Shown here one piece after another: positions 1-9,700 of a stretch of DNA of 23,335 nt. The DNA comes from a virus, in IMG/VR virus record IMGVR_UViG_3300010413_000180, positions 1-23,335 of that record; one strand, given 5' to 3'. The notes under the pieces were generated by a model. The model was not told the origin of the DNA. It ran no database searches and was given only the letters and a program-made list of their open reading frames with translations. The stretch's first letter is position 1. The number at the start of each line of letters is the position of its first letter. Position numbers and translations under genes: made by a program.

Positions 1-541
1 CATCTCCTTCTTTATTTCCACCCCGCATGTAATTATCGAACAGTTTCGTTACTTCTTTACACTCATGCAGGGCTCCATTTACTACGTTCAAACCTCCGGA
101 ATACTCTTCTTTCTTACCCTCAAGGTATTCATAAAGTTCGGTCAGGTCTAAATCTGGATACTTTTCATGTACCCGTTCAAGACCTTTCTGGAAACCTCTA
201 CCCATATGAATATTGTAGTTAGCTATCTGAAGTTGACGCTCGAGCTCAGTTTTTCGCATCTCTAAGTTCTGCCGGAAACCAATCTGGTTATTAACGTACC
301 CATACAATTTTCCTGTCAAGATACGAGAAGCAGGGTGCAGGTAAACTCCAATGCCTTTACCATGAGCTACACCGATAAGATATTCGAAATTGGCTCTCTG
401 GTAGTGATACTCAGTTTCAGTTCCCATGTCAAAGCCGTAGAGCTCGATAACTTTGAATCCCATCATCATAGCTAAGGTCAGCATATTCAGGTTTAAAAGG
501 ATGTTTTGGAATTCCGCCTCGTACAAATTCATTAGCTTCAT
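1..541 (-). CDS. C-terminal half of a split conserved phage protein (partial, runs off left edge)
   Basis: An open frame runs from position 541 to the window edge without a stop, about 180 codons. It is in the +1 frame relative to the upstream half at 429..977, which it overlaps. It contains the segment LAMMMGFKVIELYGFDM, then an EYHYQRANFEYLIGVAHGKGI stretch, then a charged helical tail. From memory, this is the usual second half of a phage protein family whose first half begins with a 'VAIVGFA' strand, so the two ORFs look like one gene with a frame change. ATG codons at 539..541 and 530..532 could start it as a separate protein, but neither has a clear Shine-Dalgarno sequence. Function of the family is unknown to me; the fold looks Rossmann-like. 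It may be a real split gene, a programmed +1 shift or an assembly indel. Confidence 0.7.
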   Translation of the reverse strand, partial: MKLMNLYEAEFQNILLNLNMLTLAMMMGFKVIELYGFDMGTETEYHYQRANFEYLIGVAHGKGIGVYLHPASRILTGKLYGYVNNQIGFRQNLEMRKTELERQLQIANYNIHMGRGFQKGLERVHEKYPDLDLTELYEYLEGKKEEYSGGLNVVNGALHECKEVTKLFDNYMRGGNKEGD

Positions 542-977
542 TCAAAGGATATGCGATGGAGTTAGGGATGTCTTCCCAATATCTCTGCATATAAATGGGC
601 ACACCCTTGCGAGTCTTGGCTGGGGTATAAATCCCCTCCTTGCAGTAAGGACATGCCATAACCTCTGTTTTATCCTTAACCTGTTTTTTAACTTCCCCTG
701 CCCCTTTACAGAACAGGCAGTCATCTTTCTTATCCATCAACCAGAGTAAATGGTTGGGGTGGCTTAAGTTGTTATCTCGCGCAAAATCCCAGCGTGGGTG
801 CATCTGGAACCAGCGGTCGAATCGTTTTAGCCAGGGGTAGGTATACTCTTCGTTTAACGCCCAAACTTCATAACTTGGGTCATCAAAAGGAGCTAACGCC
901 CGAGTGGCTTCTGCAAAGCCGACAATAGCGACTTTATCAGTCTTACGTGGATATTCGTTCCAAAGTTTTTCCTTCAT
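429..977 (-). CDS. N-terminal half of the split conserved phage protein, with zinc-finger insertion
   Basis: This 182-aa ORF begins with ATG behind AAGGAAGG. Residues 16-21 (VAIVGF) form a beta strand and glycine turn as in a nucleotide-binding-like fold. They are followed by the EVWALNEEY and RWFQMHPRW blocks and later by DIPNSIAYPLNE (136-147), all recalled from a conserved phage family of unknown function. Between W79 and P127 lies an insertion with C87-x2-C90-x-G-x-G and C109-P-x-C112, which resembles a DnaJ-type zinc finger. After about residue 150 the family-like sequence stops and the frame ends at a TGA (429..431). The matching continuation is in the +1 frame (1..541). The gene lies just downstream of a terminator, so it probably needs read-through or its own promoter; I found no convincing one. 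Confidence 0.8.
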   Translation of the reverse strand: MKEKLWNEYPRKTDKVAIVGFAEATRALAPFDDPSYEVWALNEEYTYPWLKRFDRWFQMHPRWDFARDNNLSHPNHLLWLMDKKDDCLFCKGAGEVKKQVKDKTEVMACPYCKEGIYTPAKTRKGVPIYMQRYWEDIPNSIAYPLNEANEFVRGGIPKHPFKPEYADLSYDDGIQSYRALRL

Positions 978-990
978 AAGTTTCCTTCCT

Positions 991-1021
991 TTAAAAAAGG
1001 GCGGCTGTTACACCGCCCTTT
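991..1021 (-). terminator. Rho-independent terminator after the head-gene cluster
   Basis: On the minus strand a 9-bp perfect stem (AAAGGGCGG / CCGCCCTTT, arms 1013-1021 and 996-1004) encloses an 8-nt loop, and a T-run follows (down to 993). It sits 8 nt after the stop of the small beta-rich protein at 1029..1469. It therefore closes the transcript carrying scaffold, capsid and decoration candidates, and separates it from the split gene at the left edge. Confidence 0.9.
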
Positions 1022-1028
1022 GGTTTTA

Positions 1029-1469
1029 CTAGAGGGTGTCATCCTCTTGTACGTACTGAACATACACGCGGAATGAACCCGCGGCCCCAGTACCCGCTGT
1101 ATAGGTTGCAGCTATATAGCCGCCACTTGCAGGGGTAACTGCCCACGCGGTAAAAGCTTTCATACCGGTGGACTGCAATCCGATAGTGGATGCATCGTAC
1201 AGGGTTTCTGTACCTGTGCTGTTTGGCATAGCCAATGTCACAGTAGCAGCCGCCGATGCGCCGGACGCGTCAAACGCAGTCTCGACATAGACGAAGCCAC
1301 CAAGAACGGCTACGTTACCAGGAAGTTCAATCAGATTGATTGGGCTGGTATCGCTATATGCCACAGCATCAGACTTAGCAACCTTTAGGGATTGCTTGAA
1401 TTCGTTGCGGGTTCCTGCACCAGGTGTTACTGCGGGAATTGCCTTAACGCTTTTTACTGTAGCAGCCAT
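1029..1469 (-). CDS. Small beta-rich virion protein, paralogue of its upstream neighbour (candidate head decoration)
   Basis: This 146-aa protein starts at ATG behind AGGAGG (7-nt class spacing). It is rich in Ala, Thr, Val and Gly, has no cysteine, and has alternating hydrophobic beta-like segments, ending in FRVYVQYVQEDD. The neighbour at 1484..1912 ends in a very similar ASVYVEYAVLDD and has almost the same length, so I infer a tandem duplication. Position directly after the major capsid gene suggests a capsid decoration (cement) or other head-surface protein. I do not recognise a named family. It is the last gene before a strong terminator. Confidence 0.85.
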   Translation of the reverse strand: MAATVKSVKAIPAVTPGAGTRNEFKQSLKVAKSDAVAYSDTSPINLIELPGNVAVLGGFVYVETAFDASGASAAATVTLAMPNSTGTETLYDASTIGLQSTGMKAFTAWAVTPASGGYIAATYTAGTGAAGSFRVYVQYVQEDDTL

Positions 1470-1483
1470 GTCATCCTCCTATC

Positions 1484-1912
1484 TTAGTCGTCCAGAACGG
1501 CGTATTCGACGTACACACTGGCAAGGCCAGCAGCAGCGGTAGCACCACTGATGCCAACTTTGATATCCTGTGCGGCAGAATACACGTAAGGGACGGTTAG
1601 ACCGGTCGCGGCAACCAGAACTGCGCCCGTTGAAGCGGGAGCCATCGTGGTATCAGCAATAAAGCGGTCGATAGTCGTGGAATCACCGATGGTAGCGGCT
1701 ACCGAAGAGGTAAACGCTGTAGTCACTTGTGTCCACAGATTGGTTACGATAATGGGTGAAGCGACGGAAATCAAGACGTATTCACCGGTATCACCGATGG
1801 TCACGTCTGCGGTCGTATCGCCAGCACCGAAAGTTACTTTAGCGATTTGTCGTTTAGCAGGGACGTAGCCACTGAAAACTTCGCCAACTTCAGGAATACT
1901 TTTTGCAGTCAT
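1484..1912 (-). CDS. Small beta-rich virion protein (candidate head decoration)
   Basis: This 142-aa protein starts at ATG with AGGAGG eight nt upstream, and lies 13 nt after the major capsid gene. Composition is Thr/Ala/Val/Gly-rich with predicted beta strands throughout (for example VTFGAGDTTADVTIGDTGEYVLISV). There are no cysteines, membrane segments or recognisable catalytic motifs. The C-terminus (VYVEYAVLDD) mirrors that of the next gene, which suggests a common ancestor. Genes of this size and composition right after the capsid gene are commonly decoration or stabilisation proteins; that role is inferred from position only. Confidence 0.85.
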   Translation of the reverse strand: MTAKSIPEVGEVFSGYVPAKRQIAKVTFGAGDTTADVTIGDTGEYVLISVASPIIVTNLWTQVTTAFTSSVAATIGDSTTIDRFIADTTMAPASTGAVLVAATGLTVPYVYSAAQDIKVGISGATAAAGLASVYVEYAVLDD

Positions 1913-1925
1913 TGTATTATCCTCC

Positions 1926-2939
1926 TTATGCTACATCGCTGAAAGCGTTCGTGTGTTCAAGGTTGCGAACCCAAGCGGAGTTCGTAATCATTACACCCAA
2001 GCTCATCTTCCAACCGATGGTCGCGCGTTGATTCAGGGGGTCGTTAGCACCTGCGGAACCGAGCTGTTTCACGATAATGGAAACGGGTTTAACCGATTTG
2101 CCAGTCATCGGGCCAGCCATTTCGCCGCCGTTGTCAACTTCACTGGGGGTCAGTCCGGCCATGCCGACGTACCCATAGCTCTCGCGGCCGATGAACAGCA
2201 TGGAGTAAACGTCGGTCGTAGAACCGACACCCTCGTTAGCATATTCACGAGCGTTCGAGCTCATGTAAATTTTGCAACGAAGCAAGCGGCCCAGATACCC
2301 ACCACGAATGGGGTTATTCTCGCTCTTGTCAGCCTCTTCAATGAACAGGTTAACGAAAACGGGGTCTTGCATCAGGGTTGCAAAAGTATGGGGGTGGATA
2401 ATACATACGAAATATTCACCGTCCACAGGAAGCGTATTCGCAGCTTCCAGGGCAGCTAACTGCGTCACGAAATCCGCGTAGGTAATATCGTGGGCAGGAG
2501 CGTCCAAGGTTGCACGGGAGGTTGCAGCACCACTGAAGTCAGCGGTAGCACCGTCGGTCAGGTCGTTACGGATAAGAGTATCCGCCGACAAGCCAGCCTG
2601 TTCGCCCAGCACCGAGGAGGTCTCAGAAATTAGAGGGTCAAAGACCGTCATTTCGAGTTCATCGGTGTGACCAATCCAAGCACCGTAGAAAGCGGGAGTA
2701 ACCGTAACGAGAGTCAAGCTCATCGCAGCTTGCTCGGTAGGTGTAGCCCCTTCTGTCAAAGCGGTCGTAACCGCTGCCAGGGAACCGTATTTACGAAGCT
2801 CGTAAGAACCGAATTTGTTAATCCGAGCTTTGATGCCCCATCGACCGTGTACTAAGCGAGGCAAAGCACGTGTCAATAGACGACGTTCATACATCGTTTT
2901 GATGGCATCGGACATGGTAGTCTGATTAAGGTTTGCCAT
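1926..2939 (-). CDS. Major capsid protein, N4-gp56 family
   Basis: The 337-aa product forms the phage head shell. Features I associate with the N4-gp56 capsid family are an N-terminal helix (TMSDAIKTMYERRLLTRALPRLVHGRW), the strand-turn FGSYELRKYGSLAAVTTALTEGATP near residues 43-68, a central DGEYFVCIIHPHTFATLMQDPVF block, and GGYLGRLLRCKIYMSSNA following it. A late segment (GKSVKPVSIIVKQLG) and a positively charged C-terminal strand complete the pattern. The HK97-like fold is established for this family; the assignment here is by motif recall. It starts at ATG behind AAAGGAG, 21 nt after the scaffold-like gene. It is high in GC compared with the giant gene (I counted 39 of 60 bases in 2101-2160), as expected of a highly expressed structural gene. 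Confidence 0.9.
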   Translation of the reverse strand: MANLNQTTMSDAIKTMYERRLLTRALPRLVHGRWGIKARINKFGSYELRKYGSLAAVTTALTEGATPTEQAAMSLTLVTVTPAFYGAWIGHTDELEMTVFDPLISETSSVLGEQAGLSADTLIRNDLTDGATADFSGAATSRATLDAPAHDITYADFVTQLAALEAANTLPVDGEYFVCIIHPHTFATLMQDPVFVNLFIEEADKSENNPIRGGYLGRLLRCKIYMSSNAREYANEGVGSTTDVYSMLFIGRESYGYVGMAGLTPSEVDNGGEMAGPMTGKSVKPVSIIVKQLGSAGANDPLNQRATIGWKMSLGVMITNSAWVRNLEHTNAFSDVA

Positions 2940-2960
2940 TTGTTAATTCTCCTTTAAGAA

Positions 2961-3731
2961 TTATTCGCTCTCAACTTCCTTGTTTCCAGGGATAGCTGAG
3001 GCTGGAATTAATCCCTGCTCAAATGCCCTATAGACATCCTCTTCAGTTTCGTATTTGCCGGAGCTCATGACATCGGCCCAAGTAATGCCGGTGGCAGGAG
3101 TACCGCCGCCTGTATCCACTGAAGGAGCAGGTTTTGGAGGGTTCGGCTGGTTATCTTTTGTTGACTTCGTTTCGGTCTTCGTGCTTTTCAACTTCTCACG
3201 AAGCTCGTCCCGTTCAGTCCGTAAAGCTTCCCATCCGCTTTGAATTAACGCCTCGTACCCGTTCTCTGCATCAAGAGAACTCGGAGAAATGCCAGCCTGA
3301 GTAAAATACGAAAGTGCAGCGTTAAACGCTTCACGTTGCTCAATCTCGCTATTAGCCTGTCGCAACTGGTTCTCCAGTTCCTGTACACGCTCGACGGCGA
3401 AGTTGGCTTCATATTCTGCCCGTGCGTCATCGTCTAGACCGGCAAGTTCTAGTTGACGTATCTTGTTCTGGTACGCCTGTTCCTGTTCTTGCCACTGTCT
3501 TGTTAATTCGGATTCACGCCTCTGGAGAGATGACTTTAACCCGCGCAAATCTTTCTCGTACGTTTGTGCAAGCGCATCCATCTTTTCCTGTAAGGCTTGT
3601 ACGTCAGCGTCCGATTTGGGTGTCGTGGTCGTCGCTTGGGTTGAAGCAACACCACTTCCTTTGGTTTCGACATCGGCCTTAGCCAATTCGTCACCGGTTT
3701 GGTTCCCTTGAACCTGAGTATCTTCGTTCAT
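2961..3731 (-). CDS. Scaffold-like capsid assembly protein
   Basis: The 256-aa product is hydrophilic, acidic and lacks cysteine. Residues about 1-45 are Thr/Gln/Gly-rich and probably disordered. Residues about 45-135 are a long charged helix or coiled coil with many Glu, Gln, Leu and Arg. A helical patch near 135-180 follows, then a Lys/Thr/Pro linker (about 183-210) and a compact C-terminal segment (ITWADVMSSGKYETEEDVYRAF). This architecture, plus placement immediately before the major capsid gene, fits a scaffolding protein that guides prohead assembly. It starts at ATG with AGGAGG 8 nt upstream. A sigma70-like promoter directly upstream (3770..3798) would let scaffold and capsid be made in excess over the giant protein. 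No protease motif is seen in it. Confidence 0.85.
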   Translation of the reverse strand: MNEDTQVQGNQTGDELAKADVETKGSGVASTQATTTTPKSDADVQALQEKMDALAQTYEKDLRGLKSSLQRRESELTRQWQEQEQAYQNKIRQLELAGLDDDARAEYEANFAVERVQELENQLRQANSEIEQREAFNAALSYFTQAGISPSSLDAENGYEALIQSGWEALRTERDELREKLKSTKTETKSTKDNQPNPPKPAPSVDTGGGTPATGITWADVMSSGKYETEEDVYRAFEQGLIPASAIPGNKEVESE

Positions 3732-3759
3732 TTTAAGTTCCTCCTAATCTATTTTAATG

Positions 3760-3781
3760 TTCTTCTAATATTATAGAAGAA
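3760..3781. repeat. Inverted repeat enclosing the -10 box of the scaffold promoter
   Basis: Perfect 8-bp arms (TTCTTCTA at 3760-3767 and TAGAAGAA at 3774-3781) flank a 6-nt centre. The -10 box of the minus-strand promoter (3770-3775) lies partly in one arm. The dyad could be an operator or a weak RNA hairpin. It lacks the GC-rich stem of a normal terminator. Confidence 0.6.
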
Positions 3782-3798
3782 ATCACTGTAAACTTCAA
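3770..3798 (-). promoter_or_regulatory. Sigma70-like promoter for scaffold, capsid and decoration genes
   Basis: On the minus strand TTGAAG (3793-3798) is separated by exactly 17 nt from a perfect TATAAT (3770-3775), 39 nt before the scaffold start codon. The -35 box overlaps the stop codon of the giant gene. The terminase and lysin promoters have the same geometry. Confidence 0.7.
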
Positions 3799-6700
3799 GT
3801 GCCTAAAGTGGCGAAAATGTAGCGTATAAAGCCTCGCCATTCAGGATGATTCATATATAGGTCGTTCAGGTACGACTGTGCAGACCCTGACAGGGGCTGT
3901 CCGTAGTTGTACGCCGAGGTAATTTCGTACTCTAATTGAGGGCTTATCGTTCCCTGCATACCTGAGGGCCATCTCAGCGGAGATTGGGTAGAAAATGAAA
4001 ATCCAATATCTGCCTGTATCGTAGGAGCTGGAGGAGGAGCACTAGGCCCGTTCTTGGCGTTCCTCGCTTTCCTCTGGTCACGCTTATCCTGCCATGTTGG
4101 AGGTAGTTCGGGGTTCTCTTCTGGACGGTTAGGAGATGTAGCTTTCTCAGACGCCTTCTCACCCTTCAGGAATTCTGCACCGAGTTTCTTTGTAGGAACT
4201 GGGTCAACGTAGTAAGCTCTCCACAGGGGATTGTTCTTAGCGAACTCGTCCTTTAATTGGAAGTACCGTTTGCTATCCTTTATCTTCTCAGGAACATACC
4301 TTCGGATAAGAGCCATTTCTTCCCTATCCATAGAGTAGTAATATCCCAAAGTAGCGTTGTAGAAATCGCCTCCCAGTTCTTCTGTAACTATCTGTTTAAA
4401 GTCTTCATTCAACTTCTGAGCTTCTATAAACTCTCTCATCTTCTCATTGGTGGGGTCTTGAATTCCAAGATAGTCTGAGGCTTCCTTGAGCATACTGTAC
4501 AGGAGCTCTATCTTCTCGGGTTGTTTGTCATAACCGTATCCAATGGTATCATACCAAGTCTTTACCAGAGTATTGAACTGCCCTTTTTCACTCTCGATTA
4601 GCTGACCGATTTGTATCAGGTCTGCATTAGCTCGTCCAGGGCCAAGGGCTGTCAGCATACGCCAGATTTCCTGTTTCTTAGGATACATCTCACCGTGACG
4701 CTGAACCATTTGTTCATCAATCGTCAGAGGATGTTCACCCGAATATTCAGCCCACTTCTTAACGTCATCGTAGGTAAAGCGGTCACCGTAAATCTCTGTT
4801 ACCGCTTCATATAACTGGTCAGTGGAAGGGTAGCCATCTGGGAACTGTGAGAAGAACTCCCTTGCTGCGATTTGTGCCTCATAACCTCCATCCAATACAC
4901 CGGAATCCCAGTAGGCGTTCCAATATACTTGGTCATAAGCGGCGTTAAGGGCATCGAAAACATCGTCATTTGCACGTTTCCATGCGTCGTACCCTTCGGG
5001 GGTAGCTTCAGCTATTAACTGTTGCATGAACCCGTCGAAGTCAAACATCTGGTCTTCCTTTAATTTTCCCATCAAAGGAAGTCGAGCTTCAGAGAACTTA
5101 GGCATTAGACTGCTGGCTAGATTGGTCATGTTCAATCTCCAGATGTCCATACTCAACTTATAGTCCTCATATTTCTGACCGTTCTCTATGTCCCACTGAG
5201 GGCGGCTTTCTCTCATCTGAGTCCAGAACTCTCTACGCCAAGTTTCCTGTATCTGGTCGGCGGTCTTATTAGTCCCGTTAATCATTTCATACTTTGTAAT
5301 CAGGAACTGGCTTTTCAAGGCTTGAGCACCCTCAAAAAATGCATCGTACAGGGGTTTTACATCTTCATATGGAGCTCCGATAGGAAGTGCTTTTAGGCTT
5401 TCCTGTAGGGTATATTCGAGGGAGTTCATTCCTTGCCAGTATTTGATTTGGAAGTCTTCAGCATCCAACCCTCCCGATATTGCATCCGCACGCTCTTGGG
5501 GGTCTGTTACCAACTCTCCCTCCGCATTACGTACGTATCCCAATCTTGAGTACATAGAGTACACCCAACCCTCTGGAGTATTCTTGTTAGCGATATAGAT
5601 GTCCCAAATGTCTTGGTCATCTACAGGTAGGTTGAATATAGCTGCTGACATTTTATCGTTAATAGCCCGTGTCAGCATGTTATGTCGATTACGGATTGCC
5701 AATAGTTCTGCTCTACCGTCGGTATAAGGTTTGGGGTAGAAACTGGTTGCCACTGACATTAGATTTCTAAAAGCTTCATCGCCAGTAATCTTTTTGTAGT
5801 AACTGTTCCACTCCGCAACTTCATCCCATTGAGAGTCGGGGTTTCCATTCCTACGATATTGCAGGATGCTTTTAAATCTTTGAGTTGCAGTCCACTTATC
5901 TTGAGCACTAATATCAGGGTTATTGATTAGCTCATTGAGTTCTGATAGCATTTCAGTCTCAACAAGATAATCATGCCAAGGGACTTCAGGGTAGAACAGG
6001 TCTGTTGTAGCCCCTACCGCAGAGGCGAAGCCAGGACTTAACCAAGGGATTTGGGAAAGTCTGTATTCCAATTCCTTAGGCATCCATCTAGGCATCAGGG
6101 GAATTAGTGGGCTGGACGGGAACGCGGGTAAAGCGTCATTAGAAACTCCACCAAATAATTTCATAGAGTAGGCTATCCAAGGGGCAACTGAGAATCCATA
6201 CACTGAAGAATTCTTAAGGAAGTGTTCAACGATGTATGCTGTTGGTTCTGCTGGGTCACCTTCTGAATTGAGCTCAGGGGCATTTGGATGCATTACCGAG
6301 TCCAGAATATAGGTAGCGGATATACCGTGAATAGGATTTATCCAAAGGTCAGTACCTGGAATCTGAAAACGTCCGTCGTAGGATTCTAACAGGTTACCTC
6401 TGGAATCCACCATTTTAGCCTGTCTACGCATAGTCTCTGAAGCGTCGTATATTTTTCCATAAGCTGCTGTAATAGCTGGATGCTCAGCCATAGTCTTAAC
6501 CCAGAAGGGCCACGAACGGCTGGGAAACATCCAGAATGGGAATACGTTACGCATAAAATCATCGAACCGAGTTCGGGTAGCGTAATCGAGCATGACATCA
6601 TTAGTCCTTTTTACTGACTGGTCAACTACCTTTTTAACCAGTTCTCCTTTAGATTTAACTGCTTCGTCAGCCCAGGCGTTCAGTTGAAGCCTTGAAGCGT

Positions 6701-9700
6701 TGTCCAATTCTCTGTACATGATGCCATCGTTCTCTACCAATTCTTTAGCGTACTCTTTCCATTTTCGCAGAGCTTCGAGGGCAGCTTCCTGATTGTTTAT
6801 CAGGGAGTCGCTATTCCTGACAAATGTCTTCATAGGAGCACCGAGCAAGGTTTGATTTACTACAGGGAATAAATGCTTGTACATGTCATCACCGTAGTGG
6901 TAGTTCAGCATACCGTTCTCGAATCGTTCCAAGTCAACTCTCAGTCTTCGATAAGTATCTGCAACGTCATCAGACATGTTGCGTTCCTTCATCAGAAGGT
7001 ACTCACGCAACCTCTGAGGGCTTGTCATGACCTCATCAGGGAATCCGACATAATTTCTGTTCTGTTTCCATACGTTCCAAGCTTCTCCAAGGGTCTCATT
7101 CCACTTCTCATCGGCATCGAATTGGAATGTTTTACGAATAAGGTCTTCTGAAACATTATCCAAAGAATCGTAAATACCGAATTTGGGTTCGTCAAATCTG
7201 AACAGGTCATCCATGAATTCCCTCATCGAAGGAGTTAAGTTCTTCCCTGTAACATCTCCAACCTTTGAGAATATTTCTTTTAGCCAGTTCTTGAACTTCT
7301 TGAATACTCCCTCTAGTGCTGGAGTAGGAGCTTTACCGCTTCGTACATATTGAACAAAGTCGTTTGCAAAGCGTTCTTCAGCCTTTTCATACTTTAAGGC
7401 ACTCTCAGTAATTTCTTCAAGTCTCTTAGCCTGTTCTGGGGATAGCTTAGTCAGGGATTTTAGCTGTCGATATTCTTCGAAAGCAGGACGCAGGGTCTTA
7501 AATTCCCCTTCCGCAAGTCCAACTATCTTTTCTAAACGGGCAGTCATTACAGGGTCTAAGCTGTTACGGAACAGGTGTCCAAGTTCATGGATGCCGGTAG
7601 ATAAATCCGCTCCCTTAACGATACTTATGATTGTTGAACCGTCGCCAAGAAATTCAATAGCTCCCTCAGAACCGCTGTGAAGGAGAGAGCGAACCTTTTT
7701 AACTTCTTCAGCCGTAACTCCGAAAAGACTCTCCCACTCACTTTCAGGGACAAACTTTTTAATCCCATCCAAGAATGTATCATAAATGGAAGATTTGATT
7801 TTATAGTAACTAAACTTATCTGCCAAATTTCTTTTTAACTTGCTGGCAGTATTAATAAAATCCTGTCCTACGCCTATCTCCTTAGTTAGCTCATAAGCTC
7901 CTTTTAATCCAGGTTTCTTTACTACTCCCTTATCAATCAACTCCTGCCAAGACAGCCCCATATCATCGGCACGACGTAAGATATTATAGGAGTCTTCCCC
8001 ACCCTTAAGGGTCTTCTCAACTGCCCAACTATACGTTAGTAATTCAAATTGATTTAATTTATGAAGTTCCTCCATAGATAAGTAAGTTTTATCATTAAGA
8101 AACTCTAATACATTCTTATATCCTGTAGCCTCATCCATTATCTCTTCTAAACTTTGATAGACAGCTTTAGCCTTCTTAGTTGCGTATTTTTCTGGGGTTT
8201 TTTTGAAAATTGTCTTTAGCTTATTCCAAGTATCTAACCCCTGCTGAGCTAAGGTAGGCCCTTCTACTACTCCAGAACTGTAGTAAAAGGCTATGATTGC
8301 CCTATATTCTTCTGGAATAGATTCGTCTAGAACCTTTTGAGTTATGTTAAGTTTAGATTTTATAACCGTATCTATAACATTTTTACGGGAGTTAGTTATC
8401 ATCGCATCTTGAGTTTGCAGGGGCATGAATACTTCATTAGCTGCTTTAGAGCCGTATTCTTTAAAGGGGTCAAGACTATTAAATAATGCATCAGTTCTTT
8501 CTAACTCATCTAAAGAATCCAACGCATTAACAGCTTTAAGGTTCTTCTCATAAAAGGTGGGAATATCCATACCCGAAGCTCTGGCTCTGGCATCCATAAG
8601 CTGTAGCAAGGCTTGAGATTGTTCATCAGTATATCCAACCTCTTTAAAGGCATCCATCAACCGTGTCCTTGTAGGTGCAAATTCAGGGCTGCGCTCAGCA
8701 TGGTACATATAATTATTGACGTGTTCAAGTATCTCGTCGTCTGTAAGCTCAAGCCCGTTCTGTCGCGCAATTACTTGAGCTTTGCGAGAGTTCATCGTAG
8801 GAATAACGGACGCTTTTGTTTCGTTCAGGGACTTGTTCAGAAGTGCATACACCTCATCACTTATCTCTATCTCAAACCGAGAACCTTTTATAGGCTCGAA
8901 AGTACCGGCAAGCCAGGTCTTGAAATGTCTGAAACTCTTAGCGAGTCTGACATCATCTCCAACACCTTCTCTTAAGTATTGAGTAAATATCTGACCAACA
9001 ACTTCCCGCTGTTTTTCAGAAAGCTTTCCACCCCCAACCAATCCCTGACCGCTTACCTGAACAACAAGCTTATCGAAAGCTTCCATTTCCTTCTTAAGTC
9101 CAGGATTGATTTCAGACAGGGTGAACATGTCATCGTACCAGATATTGGAAATCTGGGCAAGCATGTCTTCCATGTTATCTGCGGAGTCGAATCCGAATAG
9201 AACTAATCGGTTTTCCCTTTCTATAAAATCAATACCCAACCGTTCACCGATTCTGATATGGGGGTCGGCGGGTAGCTGCCAAATCCCCTTAACTTTCTTG
9301 AACCCAAGCCTCTCGTAAAAGGCCTCGTAAATCTTAGGGTCTCCTCCAGCCATCTGTTGATACCACTTAGCGTGCTCATCAACCAGCCTTGAAAGTACCT
9401 GAGACTCTTGAGGAGTCATATTAGCTTTAGAAATAAGAGCTCCCTGAAGTGTTTTTACGTAATCTTGGTCAGGTCTCTTGAAAATTCTGAATACATCCTG
9501 AGGGTCATTTACATGAACACCGAACAGGGTGGATTGAGCTATCCGGACATCAGAGGGACTTGTAAACGTACGTCCTCTGAAGGTAAAGGATTGTATATTA
9601 CCTTTATCATCAAGGATGTAGTTAATTCCGAGTTCCCTGCTGTAGAACCCATCAATATCTTCTAAGGCTCCGTCCAGCTTTTCAATTACTTTCTCAATTT

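Noticed and set aside
491-498. Classical -1 frameshift at T TTA AAC in the split gene
   Set aside because: The heptamer is in the frame of the downstream ORF. Moving from the first to the second ORF needs +1 (or -2), so simple -1 slippage does not explain it.
9240-9340. GNAT acetyltransferase ending (YEAFYERLGFKKVKG) in the giant protein
   Set aside because: The short string resembles the end of GNAT enzymes, but no acetyl-CoA binding motif precedes it.
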